NCBI GenBank assembly: GCA_028023455.1
Contig: JAQFVV010000278.1
Span: forward strand, 468,554-532,553
From: Epiperipatus broadwayi
Lineage: Eukaryota; Onychophora; Udeonychophora; Euonychophora; Peripatidae
Direction: 5' to 3'
Length of the DNA: 64,000 nucleotides
Shown: piece after piece, positions 60,130-64,000 of the stretch
How positions within the stretch are numbered: the first letter of the stretch is position 1
How the letters are laid out: each line of letters opens with the position of its first letter
Translations under genes and position numbers: made by a program
Notes under the pieces: model-generated
Database searches by the model: none
Told to the model about the DNA's origin: nothing
What the model saw: only the letters and a program-made list of their open reading frames with translations

Positions 60130-60173
60130 TCCAGACTAGTTTCTGGCTTGTGGCCTTCATCAGTGAGGAGCTT
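60130..60173 (-). ncRNA. Minimal hammerhead-like motif, unit 2 (group F3)
   Basis: Identical core to unit 1, exactly 132 bp away: CTGATGA, GGC-CACAA-GCC, GAAAC, TAGTC, TGGAG. Two tandem motifs would cut out a 132-nt RNA if active. Confidence 0.55.
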
Positions 60174-60317
60174 TGGATCTGAGAGCAATGCACCTAGGTC
60201 TGGGGATATTGGATGAGTAGGCATTAGATAGGAATTTTATGCACAAGCCTTCTGGCTTCCATTGATTACTCTGGTTGACACAGGGTGGCACTACTGTATG
60301 AAGAGTTTTGCCTTGTT

Positions 60318-60948
60318 CAGAATTTCATATGTTAATATTATAAAATTTGAATTGAGATAAAATATAAAAGTTAAATATTATAATCATTTATTATTACATG
60401 TATAAACTAATAATAACATGAAAGAACTATTACAATATTGTAACATGAATAATATTGCTATTATAAATTATTATATGAATTAGGTGACTGGCATAGTTAT
60501 ATTGATATAATCAAACACCATAAACAATTAAAATAGCTAACATAAAGGAAGGTTAAATAATTTTCACCATATACTAGGGCCATTCACAGTAAGTTTGAGT
60601 AATAACTAGTTTGTATAGAGCAATAAAATCCATCTTTACAAAATTTTCTGACTTTAGCATTGTTTATTAAAGACTAAACTTCATTGACGAAGTTAGAAAT
60701 AAAATCCAATCTGGAGAAAGGAATTTTATAATACTATATTATTATGTGTCTACTGATGTCTCAAATTTATAATATATGCTTCAACATATAGAGGAAATTA
60801 CTTTTCTTGAAAATACATGAGCAAGGAAATGAGATCACATGTGTTATTAGTGTTGATGAAAAGAAATAAAAAATATTTATATACGTACATATTTTACTAT
60901 CTATTCACAATTTTTATAAGATAGATATATATTTTTTATACGTGAAAT
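60318..60948. other. AT-rich spacer, nothing recognised
   Basis: No supportable gene or repeat. Confidence 0.45.
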
Positions 60949-61020
60949 GCGTTTGACCGAGATGTGAACCCGAGCCAGCTGCTTGGAAACCAACTATGCT
61001 AACCGCTAGGCCACCAACGC
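60949..61020 (-). mobile_element. tRNA-like sequence, probable SINE head
   Basis: The 72-nt minus-strand segment starts GCGTTGGTGGCCTAGCGG, which contains a good A box. It has a seven-base loop TTTCCAA (anticodon TCC, Gly-like) and a B-box GGGTTCACATC. The acceptor stem pairs 6 of 7. The D stem and one anticodon-stem pair are poor. The GTTGGTGG start matches the SINE at 61.59 kb. A tRNA-derived SINE or tRNA pseudogene is more likely than a working tRNA gene. Confidence 0.5.
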
Positions 61021-61592
61021 TTGACTAAGATCTTTGACGAATAATGAAGGTTTAGTATATTTACTTAAAATTAGTTAATACATACATCATAATTTAGTTT
61101 TTAAAAGATTTTTTGAAAATAATATAATGCAGTCTAAAAAAATTCCAATTCTTTTTTTACTCAATTTATTTTAAGAATCATATATATATTAAATATTTTC
61201 AGTTCAGTTTAATTTAATTCTAAGAAAAAAAATTTTTTTTTTTTAAAAAAAAGGAAATTCCTCTTATTTTTCTTTTTTTTTAAAAAATAGAGAATTTTCA
61301 GAGTTTGCAATTATAGAAATTTTCCCTAGTGTCATCTCACTGTATTTCTGAAAAAGAAAATTTTCAGAAATTTAAATTTATAGGGAATTCCCATCAATAT
61401 TATCTTGCTTCTAAAAAGAATAAATTTATGTGGCATTTTGTATTTAAAACTTAAAATATTATTGATGTTTAGAAATAAAATTGAATAAAAAATAAAATTT
61501 ATATATATATATCACAAATTTATTATTTTATTTATATAGATATTATATATTTTATATCATATTATTTAACTAGTTCTAAAATACTTTTGTCA

Positions 61593-61693
61593 AGGGTTGG
61601 TGGTCGAGAGGTCAACGCAGCCGCCTTACAAGCAGTTGTCCTGGGTTAGCGGATTAACTTCTCGTCCGATGCTATGACACATGGGGAAAAAAA
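61593..61693 (+). mobile_element. tRNA-derived SINE
   Basis: GGTTGGTGGTCGAGAGGTCA, CCTTACAAGCAGTTGTCC, a decayed B box GGATTAACTTC, GATGCTATGACACATG and an A run. It matches the element at 41.53 kb over its whole length. Flanking duplication is imperfect (AAAATACTTTT against AAATATTTTAA). Confidence 0.75.
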
Positions 61694-62325
61694 TATTTTA
61701 AATGTGTTCCCTATTTATAAACAAAAACATTATCTTCTGGAATAATAAAATTCCAAAATTTAAAATATTTTTCGCATAAAAAACTTTAATGTCAATAGGA
61801 ATTAACCTGATTTAAATAAAACTTCTATGAAATCAAACGAAAAAAAAAAATCTTCTATCAACAAATCTGTGGACAATCCTGAACCAAATTAATTGCTAAG
61901 ATATTAATGCAAATAAATGATAGTGAAATAGGTAAATTGAAAAATCATGCTACTTTGGGGAACAGTTTCAGCTTCAGTATACATAACACTGGACTGCATA
62001 ATTACACCATTATGACAAAAATTTCGTTACAAATACGCCCAAATCTGTGGCTATTAAATAGGAGCTTAGCATTATATTTTATTCTGTTACAAATTATGCA
62101 GTGAACTATTGGCTTGATCAGATCATAGTGGTCAAAGTCTCATACATATCTCTAGATGAATATAAATGTATGTCTTGTACATAGTAGTAATATTTTATAG
62201 TTGATCGTAATTTAGTCAAATTTATAAAAGAATCCGTTTGAATAATAGTAAAATAATTTAAAGTATTTTCATAATTTCTTTTTGGTTAAAAATAGGTTAT
62301 TATTTTTGTTATAAAATAAGCAAAT
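61694..62325. other. AT-rich lead-in to a gag-like relic
   Basis: A 65-codon frame at 61907 has no domain. The stretch may be the leader of the element starting at 62326, but no LTR end could be identified. Confidence 0.35.
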
Positions 62326-63960
62326 ATGGAAACGAATAGTGTTGAAATGTTGTCAGATCCAGAAAGTGTTATTCAAGAAATTTAAGAAAGATGATGGAAA
62401 AGATGTGAGAAATGAATAACAAATTTGAGGTTCAAAGTAGAAAAAATAGAGAATTAAAAGAAAATATAAACAATAATAGCAACACTCAAAGTAAAAAAAA
62501 ATTGTTATTCAAAATAAATCATTAAAAGAAGATATAAACAATAATTTGACTTATTTAAAATTGAATTAAATGCTAGGAATAAGCAATTTGAAGAATTCAA
62601 ATACAGTATGGATATTAAATTAAAGAAGTTCAGTAATAAATGTGACAGCAAGTTTAATAAATTGAGAGACCAATTAGATAAGTCAAAACAAAGGTTACAA
62701 GTTAGATTAGAAAAAATTATGTAGTAAAATTAAGACATGTAAATTTGGGTATAAACAGTTGGAGAAAAATATATGAAGATTGATAAAGCATACAAAAAGG
62801 AACAAGAAGCATCAAAATGAAAAGTAAATATTGTTAAAATAGAACTGAAAGATATACAGAATCACATGACAGTAGAATACAAGGAGATATGTAAGAAGCA
62901 TAATAAGATTGGTAATGAAAGAAAAATATTCCAAAAGGTATGCAAAGAATTGAAGGGGCATTTAAAGGGCATACAAAAAGAATTAAACAGTATTGAGTAA
63001 GTAAGGCCAGAAGTGTTAGATGATATAAGGACAGGTTAGGCAATTATCAATTGTCTTTAAAGGAATTATAGAGCTATAATAATAAATAGAAATATATTTA
63101 AAGTAAAATGGAAGACAATAATACATTTCTAAACATAACAAAGTATGAATAATAAAATATCTACAATATTAGAACATAGGATGTTAAGGATAAATAATAT
63201 CCCTGTCAAATATGTTGTTGATTATGTACATAGGGCATAAAACATGTATGTTCAGAAGATAACCTAAGTAAAGTTGATAATGATATATTGTCACTGTATA
63301 TGAGAAATAGTTGCATAGAACAGAAGAAATTAAAAATGAAAGGATGAATAGTAGTATGACTATATATATATATATATACCTTAAAGCTTTAAAGAGGAGT
63401 ATGATGAAAACCTTGCAGATTATCTAAGTACCCTAGAAGAGTGGTTGATCATTAAATCATTTACATGAGAATGAAAAATTATGTATACCAAGCAGCCACT
63501 CAAGTACATCTGCCAAACATTGATTGAAGTCTTTGTTTAGTATGTTGAAAACATATGGGGATTTTAAATGCATCCTATTGAATAGTTTTTGGGAGAAAAA
63601 TAAGCAGGACAACATGGAGTATCACATTAGCCAAAATAAGTATAGTTTTAATAGAGGCAAATACATTCAATACTTCCATTGCAGGTGGCTAAATTAAAAA
63701 TGTTGACTGCATTTCTATTATCAGAAAACCAAATAAATTGGATAATCAGGAGAAACTTGCCAAGAAATATGGAGCAGATGTTAATTGTTGCTGAAAGACA
63801 TACTGTCAAAGAGGTATTCAAAATACATGGAGCACTCCAGGCAAGTGAAATACTTGTAGAAAATAGTCATAAATATAATAAGAATAGTCATATAATGTAT
63901 TTCTTATTAAATTTATTAGGGATAAAAATAGAGATAATAGATTGTATAGATCCTATATGA
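62326..63960 (+). pseudogene. Gag-like relic of an LTR retrotransposon, running off the window
   Basis: An ATG at 62326 opens METNSVEMLSDPESVIQEI and a stop. Across frames the next 700 bp encode long Lys/Glu-rich helices (KKFSNKCDSKFNKLRDQLDK, YKEICKKHNKIGNERKIFQK), as in coiled-coil Gag N-termini. Further on, NLADYLSTLEE near 63411 and LPRNMEQMLIVAERHTVKEV near 63750 resemble the order of gypsy capsid helices ending in a P-x-T-x-x-E type block. Many stops and frameshifts occur. The pol region, if any, lies beyond the right edge. Assignment to gypsy rests on order and composition, so it is moderate. Confidence 0.5.
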
Positions 63961-64000
63961 ATAATAGGAATAACATTTTTTTACCGTATGTAAATGACAG

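Larger units (their letters stand above)
59885..60317. mobile_element. Tandem-then-inverted element (group F3, short form)
   Basis: AACAAGGCAAAACTCT at the left end is the complement of AGAGTTTTGCCTTGTT at the right end. Inside, a 132-bp unit is repeated directly (GTAATCAATGG at 59933 and 60065), each with a hammerhead-like motif. Near 60200 the sequence inverts and returns to the terminal repeat. The long frame across it is accidental. Confidence 0.88.

Noticed and set aside
59911-60216. 101-codon plus-strand frame
   Set aside because: It follows the 132-bp direct repeat of the fold-back element, with duplicated peptide blocks, and has no domain.
60949-61020. Functional tRNA-Gly (TCC) gene
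   Set aside because: The D stem and part of the anticodon stem do not pair, and the 5' end matches SINE copies nearby.

Overview
The window reads as non-coding, transposon-dense DNA from an AT-rich animal genome, most likely an invertebrate. The reasons are strong AT-richness, long (AT)n, (CA)n and (TAA)n microsatellites, no compact gene arrays, tRNA-derived SINEs with target-site duplications, Penelope-like retroelements (PLEs) with GIY-YIG endonucleases, LTR and LINE relics, and a 500-base assembly gap. I cannot name the species. No complete host protein-coding gene could be supported. Two weak exon candidates are listed (18.43 kb on +, 23.0-23.3 kb on -).

Layout. 0-4.4 kb: AT-rich spacer, gap and (AT)n. 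4.4-5.0 kb: first fold-back element with a hammerhead-like motif. 5.8-7.7 kb: degenerate tandem array. 8.0 kb: SINE. 9.3-10.9 kb: decayed PLE on the minus strand. 11.1-11.5 kb: probable solo LTR. 11.5-12.8 kb: large palindrome of 336-bp units. 17.6-20.1 kb: near-identical 0.2-kb direct repeats around a 2-kb, less AT-rich island. 20.06-21.65 kb: 3' ends of three PLE families end to end. 23.6-27.4 kb: two nearly identical PLE copies head to head. 27.5-35.7 kb: several fold-back elements, a LINE remnant and microsatellites. 39.9-41.0 kb: fold-back element. 41.5 kb: SINE with a 16-bp duplication. 42.4-44.4 kb: fold-back element and a second PLE family. 48.9-58.6 kb: LTR retrotransposon with 3.2/3.4-kb LTRs around a gag-like coiled coil and a broken integrase. 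58.9-61.7 kb: PLE tail, hairpins, fold-back element and SINEs. 62.3 kb to the edge: another gag-like relic.

The most interesting signal is a set of non-autonomous elements (4.4, 27.5, 29.3, 31.6, 35.3, 39.9 and 59.9 kb) that carry a motif matching a minimal type I hammerhead ribozyme: CTGANGA, a short stem II, GAAAC, two loop bases, GTC, then TGG. Stem II has a different sequence in each family but still pairs. The better-preserved elements share one architecture: a unit of about 380-416 bp, the start of a second direct copy, then an inverted copy. This resembles the hammerhead-bearing retrozymes and PLE terminal repeats described in animals, with an unusual fold-back arrangement. The PLEs here are plausible partners for mobilisation; that is inference.
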